DNA from: Tilletia caries
Taxonomy: Eukaryota > Basidiomycota > Exobasidiomycetes > Tilletiales > Tilletiaceae
Assembly (NCBI GenBank): GCA_032718865.1
Contig: JALUTQ010000037.1
Location: forward strand, 1,178,001 to 1,242,000
Direction of reading: 5' to 3'
DNA length: 64,000 nt
The position numbers and the translations under genes were made by a program. The notes beneath the pieces were generated by a model, which was given only the letters and a program-made list of their open reading frames with translations, searched no databases and was not told where the DNA came from. This document shows, in pieces, positions 12,001 to 23,662 of this stretch (position 1 is its first letter; each line of letters opens with the position of its first letter).

Positions 12001-14001
12001 GATGGGAAGGGGTATGGTGAGGCGCTGGATTATGTCCGTCGGTTGGATGCTGAGGAGGTGAGTCATAACTTTGCTGGCGAACTCGTCACTCAACTTTCTC
12101 GAGAGTTGTGGGCGATGAGGGGTTGTTGTGGTTGTTGTTGGCTGACAGGAACCCTCTTCTTTTTTTTTTTTTCATAGGCGGAGAGACATCTTGCTCGGTA
12201 TGCACGCGTGTTGCTTAGCGAGTTGCCCGAGCGGACGACGGATCTTCTCGTCGAGATCTGCTCCGGCACCTTCCGCAAGGCGCCCAAGGTGGACATCGAC
12301 ACCGCGATCGTCGGCGCCGGTAACAAGGACAGCAGCCGACCTACAGCGACGGGCTACCTCTCTCTACTCCAATACGGCAAGTCTGGCACAGCGGCGGCTT
12401 CGGCTTCGAACGGGCGGAAGCAGTCCGTTGCCAGTGTTGATACGAAGAGCGGCGCTGCGAGTGCCTTGAGTCTCGACACGCCCATCTTCGACCTCCCTGA
12501 TGAAGGCTTCGGCGAAGCGCCGCCGTACCTCCTCCCCTCGCCCCGCCCCTTCTTCGCGCACTTCATCCAACATCAGCGCCAATTCATCCGGTTCCTCGAG
12601 ACGGTCGCTCTCCGGCGATGGGGCCAGAGCGTCTCCTTTGATCTGTCCTCGCTGGACGCTGATAAGGCTGCGACGGTGAGGGATCTGAGGGAGCGGCAGC
12701 GCGAGCGGATCGCGGCTGGGTTGGACGAGGATGATTTGGACGTTAAGGATCAGCGCGCGGTTTGGAATACGTTGTTGGAGCTGTATCTTTCTGCTGCTCG
12801 CTCGACTGGCGGCGGCGGTGGCGGTGGCGGGCGGACAGTTCCCGCGAAGAACGGCAACAACGGTGCTAGCGGGGACAAGGCTGCTGCGGGTGCCGCCACG
12901 AGCAGCAGCATGACGACCAAGGCGCTCGCGGTGCTGAAGCAGTACGAGTACCTTCCCTATGATAACACCCAGGCTGTCCTGCTATGCTCGATCAACGAGT
13001 TCACTGAGGGTCTCTTCTTCCTGTACGAGCGTATGGGCATGTACGAGGACATCCTCCGGTACTGGATGGACCTCGAAGCGCGCCATCTGAAGGGAACCAA
13101 CGATCCGGCGGACGACGACCATTCCTCCTCCTCGGACGGCGGACGGAACGTGATGGCCTGTCTGTCCACCTACGGCCTCGCCCACCCACACCTCTACCCG
13201 CTCGTCCTCCGCTGGTTGGTAAGCGACGAGCGCGTGCTGGCGCACCACCGCACGGACTTCGCGCAGGTGCTGGACCATATCGAGCGGGAGGACCTCATGG
13301 GGCCCTTGGAGGTCGTTAAGGCGCTTGCGAAGAGTCGGGTTGCGAATTTGGGGCTTGTGAGGGAGTATCTTTTGAGGGCGATCACGCAGGAGAGGGAGGA
13401 TATCGATGCGGTGAGTTTTTCTTTGACATGGCTGAAACGAAGGAATTGTCTTGGGCTCAGATCCCGTCAGAACCTGACTTGGTCACTCTCTCTCTCTTTC
13501 TCCCCCCCCCCTCACAGGACCGCCGTCTGACAACCTCCTACCGGGACGAGACCGCCAAAAAGCTGACGGAACTAACCGAGCTCTCGGACCCGAACACCGC
13601 ACACGTCTTCCAAACGACGAAATGTTCCGCCTGCGGTGGGCAGCTCGACCTGCCCACGGTGCACTTCCTGTGCAAGCATAGCTACCACCAGCGCTGTCTG
13701 GGGGAGATGGAGACGGAGTGCCCGAATTGTGCGCGGGCTTATGGTGTCATTCGGGATATTCGGCGGAATAATGAGGCTTTTGCGGATCGGCATGATATGT
13801 GAGTTTTGCTTGCTTCCTCTGCTTGATTCCTGGTCTTCCTTCCTTCCCCCCCTCTTTCTCTCGCTGAGAACTCACTATCGTCCTATCCTGCGTCACAGAT
13901 TCATGGCCGAGGTCGAGGACGCGGACGACGGCTTTGGTGCAGTGGCGAACATGTTCTCCAAAGGCTTGTTCGGATCCAACTTGAGCAGCGGAAATCAATA
14001 G
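9073..14001 (+). CDS. VPS11: Vacuolar sorting protein 11, HOPS/CORVET core subunit
   Basis: Core subunit of the HOPS and CORVET tethering complexes, which dock endosomes and vacuoles; it carries a C-terminal RING. Six exons (9073-10549, 10637-11559, 11650-12057, 12178-13410, 13518-13798, 13899-14001) keep phase throughout and give 1474 aa. Seen: an N-terminal beta-propeller region opening [12 protein letters not shown]; a middle alpha-solenoid including [32 protein letters not shown] and [24 protein letters not shown]; and a C-terminal RING-H2 zinc finger with the ligands of [22 protein letters not shown]...C...CPNCAR. It is longer than yeast Vps11 (about 1030 aa) because of Ala/Ser/Gly-rich inserts, for example a Gly run near the N terminus and Ser/Ala runs around 10985-11070. 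It converges with the E2 gene, 187 bp away. Confidence 0.95.
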
Positions 14002-14187
14002 TCATCGGCTCGTTTTATCGCCACTTCCCTCACTCGCTGCCTTGCACACTTGCAACCGAAGGCCTCGATCCTGTGAGGAGAAAGCTACACGATACGGTAT
14101 GACCAAGCCATCCGGAAAGCAACTGAGGCCTGAGGTATACAGAAATGGGAGAATCTCCTCCAGTCAGACAGACCAAAATCCCCCTCT

Positions 14188-16208
14188 TCACTTGAGCATC
14201 GTGAACCACAACGAAGGCTGCTCGACAAGTGTCTTCCACCGCTGAACCAGCCTTGCCATCTCCGCTCCCTCCACCACGCGATGATCGCCCGTGAAACTGA
14301 CAGGCATGATGAGCCTCTTCAGAATCCGATCCGGATCCTCCCTCCCACCCGCATTCTCAGAGCTGCTTAATTCCCCCAGTCCATCCTGCGGACATTCGCC
14401 CGCGAACCGGGGCATCGCCCTCGTCCTCCCCAGCGCGCCAATGGCCAACTGACCCGTGGGCGGGATGAGCGGATGGGTATAGGTGCCCCCACCCACAGCC
14501 CCGATATTACTGAGCGTAATCGTGCCCCCACCGCCGAAATCAGCAGGCGTCAGTCCTCCGCCTCCAGCTTGTTTGGCAGGTACCATCGCGCGTGACTGTA
14601 GATCGGCGATCTGGACCGCGAGGTCCAGGATGCTGCGTGAGTGGACGGAGCGGAGGAGTGGGGTGAGTAGACCCTGCGGGGAGGAGAGCGCGATGGAGAT
14701 GTCGTGTGAGGTGCGTCGGGTCAACTTGGCGCCGTTGGCCTGTTCCGATGGCGAGGTGGGGCTTCCGTTCGTTGGGTTTACGCGAGGGATTTCCAAGGTT
14801 GAGAGGAAGAGCGGATGGTCGTGCAGGGCGAGGCTGAGGGCTTTGACTAGGAGTGGGAGCATGGTGAGCTTGGTGGGTTCTCCTTGCTGATCCGTATTCT
14901 TCGATGCGGACGCGGCGAGAGAACGGGAGATCGTCTTGCGCAACCCTTCCAATGCTGTCACGTCAATCTCCTGTACGATGTTTCCAAATGAAGATTGTTC
15001 AAGCTCTCATGAGTTCAGACGCCAAGGGGGGAGTAGGGAAGGAGACACTCACCTCTGAATATGCAAAGTGCGGGATCTGAAGCGTGTTGGACATCGCCTT
15101 GAACATGGCCCGACGAATGGGATCCAGCGGAACCGACTCCGCCGACGCAGCGGACGACGACACAGCCTCGCGCGACGCGTCCGCCTGCCCATTCCCACCT
15201 CCCCTCACCGATCCAGAGGAACCCGATCCTCCGTCCAGGTGACGTTGGACGTCCTCCTTCGTGATCCGCCCGTCTTTGCCCGTTCCTTGGACATGGGCCA
15301 AGTCCACGGTATGATCTCGCGAGAGACGACGGACGGCGGGCGTGGCTAAGATGTCCTGGCCCGGACGGAGATCGGCGAAGGATGGCCGAGAGGGCGAGGG
15401 GTTGACTACGGGGTCCGACTTTGGAGCTGAGGGCGCTGTTTCGGGTGCCGGAGTGGGACGGGTGTCGACTTGTGGTTGGGAAGTAGCTTTGGGTGATTCT
15501 GCATCTGCGGCGGTATCTGTGCCGTCCTTCTGTATGAAGCAGATTGGGGATCCTACTTTGACGATGTCGCCAACCTTGTGTGTAAGGGAGGATATCGTGC
15601 CCGTGAATCGAGAGGTGATCTCGACGGTGGCCTGTTGTTTTCAGGAAGAAAGTGTCAGGCACGCTCATCTGCTGATGTGGGAACAAGGACACTGTGAAAG
15701 CGACTGACCTTGTCACTCTGTACCTCGCAGATTGGGTCAAACTCCTCGACTCGGTCTCCTTCCTTTGCCATGAACTTGATGATCTCGACCTCTTGAATGC
15801 CCTCGCCTGTGGTTCAGCGAGAGGAAGCAGTCATACGCAAGACAGGTACAAAAAGAGAGATGGTCAGCGTGAATATGCTGAAGACAAAAGAAGGGAGAAG
15901 GAGGACGACGGACCGATGTCTGCGAGCAAGAAGGGCTGTGGGGCGGGTGCTCTCCTGAGTGCCGATGTTGAGAAGCGTGCGGCATGTTGGAACGAGCGAC
16001 TGGCAGCCAGCGTGGAGGACAGTACTGGAGCACGAGCACGAGCACGAGCTGCCGTTGATGCTGGCTGATGATGGTGCCGCTGTGGAGAGCGTGCTGCTAC
16101 GAGTGTGTTGGTTGTGAGAGCGCGTCGGGTCCAGGGACGGAGCACGAACACGGCCGCAGCCGCAGCTGGTCGTGTCGCTGATGATGATGAGCAGCAGCAG
16201 GCCAGCAT
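14188..16208 (-). CDS. DBT: Branched-chain 2-oxoacid dehydrogenase E2 (dihydrolipoyl transacylase), mitochondrial
   Basis: E2 core of the branched-chain ketoacid dehydrogenase complex, which transfers branched acyl groups to CoA in the mitochondrial matrix. Four exons (16208-15914, 15806-15709, 15631-15053, 14970-14188) give 584 aa. The N terminus is Arg/Ala/Ser-rich, as expected for an import signal. A lipoyl domain follows with the site in EVQSDKATVEITS (Lys of SDK), the Q-SDK form that is typical of branched-chain rather than pyruvate E2. Next come a Pro/Ser linker, a peripheral-subunit-binding domain ([12 protein letters not shown]...[17 protein letters not shown]), and a catalytic domain ending with the His-Asp-type motif in [20 protein letters not shown]. 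The ATG at 16208 was chosen; the frame continues upstream only to a GTG at 16379. Fungal branched-chain E2 supports valine, leucine and isoleucine breakdown. Confidence 0.93.
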
Positions 16209-17119
16209 TATGATCGAGTACAAGCGCGCGGTCCAATGGCAGAGAAGAGGGTCGCGTCCAAGGCAGAAGGAAGTCAGCGACGATGCGGTCGGGGAAGAAG
16301 AGAAGGGGAAGGAAAGGGAAACGAGCAACGTTGAGGGGGACCAACTGTAGCCGCGAGTAGCCGCGAGGAGCCGCAGCACGGGAGGTTAACAAGTCAAGAT
16401 AAGATAACGCGATAACGCCGCCAAAGTTTAAACTCTGGGAGAGAGAGAACAAAGGGAGGAGCGGACCCCAAGAGGGAGGGAGTGGGGCGTGATGTGCATG
16501 AAGGACGTGGTTCCCGCATACATAAGGAGCGAGCAGGCAGGCGTCTCAAAAGGACATGCCTCCATCGCCCGAACAGCCTCGCCTCGCCTTTCCTCCTCCT
16601 CCTCCTCCTTCTCCTCTTCTTCTTATCACGACTCCAATAGTCACCCACCATCACGCCCCATCCAGTTCCTGTCCCGAACCATCGACATCCTCCAGCACAT
16701 CTGCCTCAACCTCGCAGGCATCTCCCCCATCCTGGTCTGCCTCCCACCAGTGCTAGTCATCGCCCTAGGCAATGAGGACATCCGAAGGAGTGCCTGGTCC
16801 GGTCACCTCGCTCATTGTGAGTGTGTCCTTATCTTTTCTTCTATCGCCGTCTATGTACCTGATCTGATCGAGCTGGTCCGTCCCCGTCCCTGCAAAGTGA
16901 GCTGGGTCGCGACCGAGTATCTCGGCCGTCTCGAAGGTCGACATCTTTCCGCCTATCTGCTAGGTAGGTCTCGACAGCAAACAGCTACAAGCCAGCACAC
17001 CGTCACCCACCAACGACGAACGAAGAGACAGCGCAGTCTTCTTTGCTTAGAAGTCGATAATATGAATCTTCTGTTGTACAAATATACATATACATGTGGT
17101 AGATTCTAAAAGAAAGGGA
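16209..17119. other. Intergenic, possible small gene not supported
   Basis: This gap between two minus-strand genes holds the E2 promoter and 3' sequence of the transcription factor. A plus-strand ATG at 16556 opens a 66-codon Pro/Ser-rich frame, and an overlapping longer frame contains a hydrophobic stretch (LAGISPILVCLPPVLVIAL, about 16715-16770) followed by a GTGAGT at 16817. I recognise no family and cannot settle exons, so no CDS is called. Confidence 0.3.
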
Positions 17120-17402
17120 TCAACTAAAATCGGCAGGATCGAAAGTGAACCCAGACGTCTGAAAGACCTTGTCAATCCAGCTCGAGGCGGTCAGGCTGTC
17201 CAGCAGCAGTTGAGACCGCCCCTGCGCGACAAAGGGTCCCCAGTCCAGCAGTTCCATGCCCGTATTGTTCTCACCGCCGCCGCCGCCGCCGCCTCCTCCT
17301 TGAATGCCAAATAAGGCCGGGTCGAATCCCGCGATCGGATGATTCGAAGCTCCGTCCAGCCCGGCGTAGTTGGCACCGTCGAGCAGCTGCGGCAGCCCTT
17401 GT

Positions 17403-17434
<32 letters not shown>

Positions 17435-19551
17435 TTGATGTTGCTGCTGGGCTGGATGCATCGAAATCGACGGCCCTCCCCCTGCATTATTCCAATGATG
17501 TGCAAGGGCGGCATCCGTCTGATGAATCGGCGGCGGCTCCATACCGCCGCCCCGTGCTTCCACAGTGGAGACTTGATCGCCGTTTCTCATGCCCAGCGTC
17601 GTCGGTGCCAAGCTATCTCGACGGTGCTCCAAGCCATTCGTCACCATATCCGCACGCGCAAATCCACCTCCGCGCGCGTTCGGCCCAGCCGCCGCCGCCC
17701 CTGCTCCCGCTGCCACACCTTCAATGGGAGACGCGGCCTCCTCTTCCGCCTTCCTCTCCTTCTCGGCACGCTTCTTCTGCGCCTGCAACAGCCGGAACAG
17801 CCTCGTCCGCCGGTTCAGCGCAATCGCCATCTCGTGCAGCAGATACGTGCATATCAGCGGAATACTCTCCGCCGATCCGCACGGCTGCGAGAACGAGTAG
17901 GTTCGCACCTCGGGCGTCTTTGTTGGACCGGCCTGGCCCTGTTGTTCGGAATCATCCATGCTGATGCTGACGCCACTGCCATTCCTACTGTGACTGGTGT
18001 TGCCGGCACTGCCCAAACCTCTACCAGAATCTCGTCCTACCCGACCAGACTGTGCACCCGTACCCTCCCTTCCCCTCGAAGATGAAGAGACCCGACCGAT
18101 ATCAGGCCCACCACCACCTCCGCCCTCCTTCGACCCAAACTCCAGTCCGGCCGGCCCATCCACAACACCACCCCCAAAGGCCCGCGCAGCCGAGGTGATC
18201 AGAAGCTCCAGCGTGTCAACGTTTTCCGGAACGGCCCTCCAGCCGATCATCTGTGCCGTCGATTGCTCAAGGATGATCTAGAAAGCGTGGACGTGTCAAC
18301 ACGGTTCATCCAGCCGATCATCCGTCGGAAACAGTTCGTTGCTCACCTTCGCCGCCCGCATAACATTCGAAAAGGTGACCACCTGCGGCACCACGCTCAA
18401 ATATCGGCTCATATTCGCAAACAGGGAAACATAGCGTATCATGTTCCCCTCGTTGCGCCGATGCAGCTCAAAACTGAACTGTGACAGGTTCCGGTTCCGC
18501 ATGTGTTGCTTCAGGAGATCTCTTGCGTCGAGCTCCGGTGGGAGTTCGAAGGTGCCGATGGCGAAGGAGTGGCTGAAGCGCTGGCAGAGGCATTCCTCGA
18601 CTCCATCCATCTCGATCTGTAGCCAATCACACAACTTCTCAGGAAGCGGTCCTGAGAAACGCCCTGTCAAAGTCACAAGGTTTGAGAATTTTGTCCTGGG
18701 TACGAAGCGGCGCGGAAGAAAGATGGATAGGAAAGACCTGCCCTAAGGGAGATGATTTGACTCACCAAAAATAACCTCCTTCTCCAATCGCAGTTCGTCA
18801 AGCTCAGCGAACAGCTCCTTGAACATCCGGGTCAGCTCCGGAAAGTCAGGAGCCGACGCGTCGACCGCATACCAGTCCCGAACCCGTTTCTCGACCACTT
18901 TGAAGACCCTCACCCGATGAGCGAGCGCAAGGTGACCGTACGCCATGTTCCCGAGTAAGACCGAAGCTTCCCTCTCGTATCGGGCCAGCATGGCGTCGTC
19001 GACGAGCGGCAGCCGGTCGAGTGAGGCATCCATGAGCGACTCCTGTGCGAGGGTTATGTGTGACTCTTGCAGACAGATTGTCAGCCACAGGGACGCCGAG
19101 GAGAGTCGCACTAGCCGATCCTCGCGTCGCAGAGATACGTGCGGACCGGAGACAATCTCATTGAGCGTCAGATGTAAATTCAGCGCCGAGGCGATCGATC
19201 GAGCAGTAGCGATCAGTCCGCGACCAGGCACATGATCGTCTGTCGAGCTCCGGTCCAGCTCAAAGTCAATGCTGCTATGGGTGGCGAGTAAGACGAGCGC
19301 ATGGACGACGTCCACGGAGGCCGGGAGCGAGGCCAACGTTCGGAGCGTGCATGCTATGATGTCCGCTTTGAGCATCGCTTTTGCTTCGGAAACGATCTCT
19401 TTGTAAAACCCATTGTCCGTCAGCGTAATCCAGTATATGACGCTCAGGAGGAAACGATGGTCCGGGTTGCCCGTCCGCGGAGACATTGCCGTCTCTCGGA
19501 AGAAGTGCAAATCGGGCAGATGTGGAGCCCAGCTGAGCAAATCTTCAAATC

Positions 19552-19587
<36 letters not shown>

Positions 19588-21382
19588 ATTCCAGACGAAT
19601 CGGTCAGCTCTACATCCGTCGCCGTAAGTTCCGGCCCCACCCTACTCACTTCTGGTCGATCATGTCAAGTAAAAATGGTGTCAGACCAGAATCGAGCACA
19701 TACGTGCATCGCGCACTCCCAAACTTGATCTCAAAATCGTCCGAGCTCTTCGAGATGATCCCATTGACGAGATGCGCGAACAGGGCCAGCGGACGAACGA
19801 CCACGAAGACCTGCGACGCAGGCGTGAGTAAAGGCGTCTGTTGCCGGTCCTCACCCTCCGCCTCGGCCGCCGTATCATCATGCTCATGCGCAGCCTCGTC
19901 GCCAAGTCGGTGCCAGATGACGTCGTCCTGTCCCGGGAACATGCTCGAGCGAGCCGAGTCGGCAAAGTGCTCGGCTGGGTGTTGCTCCGGCCCAGTGGTG
20001 GTGGATGTCGAAGCTTGGCCGTTGTTCGACGACGACGTAGGTCGCATGGCCGTTTGTCCGAGGACCTGGTAGCCTGGCGGAGGAGCCCTAGGGCCGCGTC
20101 GATCGTTGACGATACATGCTGCCCCTCGCTTGGCGCAGCGTTCGCAGCTGAGGTTGGCAGGAAGAGGCGCCTCGCTCGAGTATACGTTCACGTCCGGAAG
20201 GACGCATCTGGCTTTGAGCCTCTGACACTTCTGGCAGGTGCGCTTTGCGTGACTGCGCTTCTTGAAGGTTCGTTTCGAAGGACCATCACCAAATTGATCG
20301 ACTAGGTCCTCGTTGTAGCCCGTTGCTTCGGGTCGAATTCGTTTCCCCTTGTCATTGATATGTTCTGCGAACGTCGCATTGGAAGGATGCTGCATATGAC
20401 GTCCGTTATCGAAACTTTCAGCGTCTAGTGAGAGGTCGTTGCGGCTTCCAGAATCAGTGCTTCCGTTCATGCTAGCAGACGGCGCGAGCATGGGAGGAGG
20501 TTGCATCAAAGGAGTCGGTATGGATCCATATGCTGATGATTCCTCTGACGATCGCGACTCGGAATAAGGACGTTGGATCGCCTGAGACCTTTCGTGTCCG
20601 GACCGGCTTTCGATCGACGTCGGCGTGTAATGCGGCATTGGTGAACCGGCTGGCACCGAATCAGGGCGATGCATGGCGTGTGAAAGATGAGGAAGAGCTT
20701 GACTTGCGGCCGCTGGCGAAGCTGTGCCATACGCCGGGTTGCGATCGCCTGGGGCCATATGAACTTCAGAATGAGGAAGAAAGGAAGACACATTGGCAGG
20801 CGGTGTTTGGCGAGATGGACGAAGGCCAGAATGAGACGGGGACGCATGCTGATAGCGATACGAAGCGGGTAAACCGGGCGGTGCAAAGGTGGTTCGAGAC
20901 AGGGAATGTTGGCTGAGCGATCCGCGGCCGTCCTCAGGTCGACCGGCAGGGGATCGCGAGTGGGGTACGGGCGAGGGAAGATGACGAGAATGGTGACTTT
21001 GAGGGGGCGGTGCATCTATGCCATGCGGATTAGGACCGTATCTGGTGTCGCGATCCTCAGCCGCCCGCCCTCCTTGATCCGATCCTGATTCGTAGTAGGG
21101 GGCCCTTGAGATAGCATTCAACGCGGACGCGGGTGCATTCGTCGCGGTTGGATTGGTCCGATAGCGACCCGGTGAGAGAACGGTCGAGCCTAGCGGCGGC
21201 AGCGACGGCCTGGGTCCCTGCCCTTGCTGGGAAGGTGCATTTCCATCAAAGTTTCCCCTGCTCAGATTGCCATTATGAAGGACACTACTACCAGAAGGCT
21301 GGGGATGAGGCTGATGCTGCCACCTGGGGGAACCACCAGGGGTGCCACGTCGGGGCGGCTGTGAAGAGGGAGGTGGACCCAT
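17120..21382 (-). CDS. Zn2Cys6 fungal transcription factor with polyglutamine C-terminal region
   Basis: Four exons (21382-19650, 19550-18766, 18663-18347, 18277-17120) give 1330 aa. Residues 1-400 are Pro/Ser/His-rich and disordered. The binuclear zinc cluster CQKCQRLKARC...CERCAKRGAAC lies near residue 400, with basic residues just before it (KKRSHAKR) that fit a nuclear signal. The loop between the third and fourth cysteines is 19 residues, longer than in most members. Exons 2-4 contain an alpha-helical middle region (for example ACTLRTLASLPASVDVVHALVLLATHS, then RLSSASLWLTICLQES) of the kind found in the fungal transcription factor regulatory domain, as in PrtT/Leu3-like regulators. The last exon has a Gln/His run and Gly-rich segments, typical of activation domains. 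Target genes are unknown. The frame extends to 21547 only from a TTG codon, so the ATG at 21382 is used. Intron 1 ends in a CT repeat against the acceptor. Confidence 0.85.
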
Positions 21383-21923
21383 ATAAGTGATGGTCTTTCC
21401 AGTTTCCACAGTGGCCGCGGATTGGATGGACGGAGGTCGGAGCGTCGGAGTCAGCAAAGGAAACGGAAGGGAGATCGACGTCTGAGATCTGAGTGAAGGG
21501 GGGACGGAGTCGGAGCGGAAAAGGAAGTGGCGGGTTCCAAGCCACAAAATCAGAAGGGCAAGACCCCAACAGTCGTGGCCTCAGGCCTCAGGCACCGGAA
21601 GCGATCGGCTGAATCCTTTTTAACTTTCCGGATTCCGTTCCCACTCCCGAAGTTTCCGTCGACCGGATCTTGGACGGAACTGCCAGGTGAGATGAGAGGA
21701 GTGGCGGAGCGCGTTGACTTCAGGAAGCCCTCTTCCCACTCGGCTCTCCTTGAGAGCGCCAGGGACTTGCCTGAGGCTGAGCATGCAGGTCGTGGACTTT
21801 ACCGAACGCTCTCAAGGCACCGAGCCAGAGACCGAGGCTGATTCGTTGGGTTCTTCTGCGTTCGCATTGACTTTCCTTACAGCTCACAGCGTCTTCGTTC
21901 CTTGCCAGGCGCAAGCCGAAAGT

Positions 21924-21930
21924 TATAAAA
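21924..21930 (+). promoter_or_regulatory. TATA box of the RTA1-like gene
   Basis: TATAAAA lies 150 bp upstream of the ATG at 22081 and is followed by a CT-rich stretch (21950-22000) of the sort seen at fungal transcription starts. Confidence 0.55.
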
Positions 21931-22080
21931 GACAGGCATGAGCTGACCTTCTTTACCCCTTCCTCACTCCTCTCATCATTCCTCCCTTCATCTGATCAGC
22001 TACAGCTCCCCTGTTGCTATCTTCCTTCGCATCTCACAAGTCTTCTCTCCCCTCCGCCTCCAATCAAGATTCAAAGCAAC

Positions 22081-23385
22081 ATGGCCTGTCGCTCATTGCT
22101 GAGTCTAGCTCTCGCAGTTTCCCTCCTCGCCTCATCCGTCTCCGCGAGCGACCTGGGCAATGCTCCCGGCGTCGACCCAGACTCGATCCTCTACTACAGC
22201 CCATCCGCATTTGGTAACGTCGCCTTCGGGGTGCTGTATGCCATCGCATGCGCTGGGTTGTATATTAACCTCTACAAGAAGCGCGACTGGTGGGGGCTTT
22301 GCTTGCCGATTGGAGCTACATTCCAATGCATAGGTGAGTTCACGATCAAAGAAAGGCAAAGCGTGCGATGAAAGTCACCTCAACTGAAGTTCGCATCTCG
22401 ATTTTCAGGTTTCTTCATCCGATTGCCGCTCAGGTCTAATTCCGGATCGCTCATGCTCTACATCGCTCAAGTGAGTCTCCCAAGTCCATCGTCCAGAGAG
22501 CCCACTCCACAGACTGACCTTGGAAGCTCCCGACACACACCAGAACTTCTGCATTGTCCTGGCACCCGCCTGCTACTTCGCCTTCTCGTACATCCTCTTC
22601 GGACGATTCGCCTACAATCTCCAACACGACACAACGATCCCCAAGCGCAAGGAGAGCGTCACGCTTCTAAACCCACTTCTCTTCGGCCGGGTCTTCATTC
22701 TTTCCGACGTCGCTACCTTCCTCATCCAGGCTGGCGGCGGCGGGATGCAGGTGTCGCAGGATCTGGCTAAAATGGGTGCCAAGATCTTCCTCGCAGGCAT
22801 CATGTCAGTACCTTCTCTCAGAACTATCTGGTGTGCTCATAGGCACAGGAAGTTGTATCAGATCGTCCCCACTGACTGCCTTTGCTTGTTCCACTCTGGC
22901 TCGGCTCTCCCGACAACAGTCTGCAAGGTTTGTCTTACATCATCTTCCTCGGTCTCTGCTTCTACGCCCACGTCGTCGTCTCTCCTCGCGGGGCTTACAA
23001 ACATCCCCTTCACGGCAAGATTCAAAAACTCTTCTGGGTTCTCTACTTCGCCAGCATCTGGATCATCGTTCGCTCCGTATACCGAACGATCGAGCTCGCC
23101 CAGGGCTTCCGCGGCTACCTCATCACGAACGAGAGTGAGTTCCACAGACAGCGTGAAAGCGACCATTTCTGCGCGGCAGTCACTCAAGGAATGCCTTCAC
23201 TCTTGCTTTGAACAGTCTACTTCTTCCTTCTCGACTCTCTACCGCTCCTTCTTTGCCTCCTCACCTGGGTGATCTTCTGGCCGTCGAAGATCGTTCCCCT
23301 CCAACGAAGCGAGAGTGGCTTCCAGAGTCAGTCCTTCGACCTTGGCTCTGGAAAGTACGAGGTCACCAACACTCTCGATGCCTAG
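22081..23385 (+). CDS. RTA1-like multi-pass membrane protein
   Basis: Five exons (22081-22333, 22409-22470, 22544-22803, 22920-23134, 23216-23385) give 319 aa. A cleavable-looking signal sequence (MACRSLLSLALAVSLLASSVSA) is followed by about seven hydrophobic segments. Landmarks of the RTA1 family of fungal 7-TM proteins (yeast Rta1, Rsb1, lipid-translocating or stress-resistance proteins) are YYSPSAFGNVAFGVLYA, LLNPLLFGRVFILSDVATFLIQAGGGGM and RSVYRTIELAQGFRGYLITNE. The QAGGGGM and RSVYRxIE blocks are the most conserved parts of the family. The substrate cannot be told from sequence; lipid export or resistance to membrane-active compounds is the usual family role. The C terminus is short, hydrophilic and cytosolic-looking. 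Confidence 0.9.
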
Positions 23386-23662
23386 AGGCACACGTCAATA
23401 GCGCAGACCTTCGCAGGCAAACTCAAGGGACAGTCGATGAACACAGGAATCAAGACCTCAAGCATGTTACGAGCAGATGCATTGTAAATAGCAGTAAATA
23501 GCAGATTGAGCAGAAGAATTGGAACATTAAAATACGTGAAACTTAGGTCGTACAAGGTGTGAATATAATAATGTCGTACAAGGAAAGCGAGTAGCAGCTT
23601 CTTTTTAGATAGAGGGTTGTCTTCCTATAGTTGGGGAAGGGTCCGTATGTGATGTAATCCTC

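Noticed and set aside
16209..16379. N-terminal extension of the E2 gene
   Set aside because: The frame opens from a GTG, not an ATG; the ATG at 16208 already gives a plausible mitochondrial signal.
21383..21547. N-terminal extension of the transcription factor
   Set aside because: The upstream frame begins at a TTG and has no ATG before 21382.
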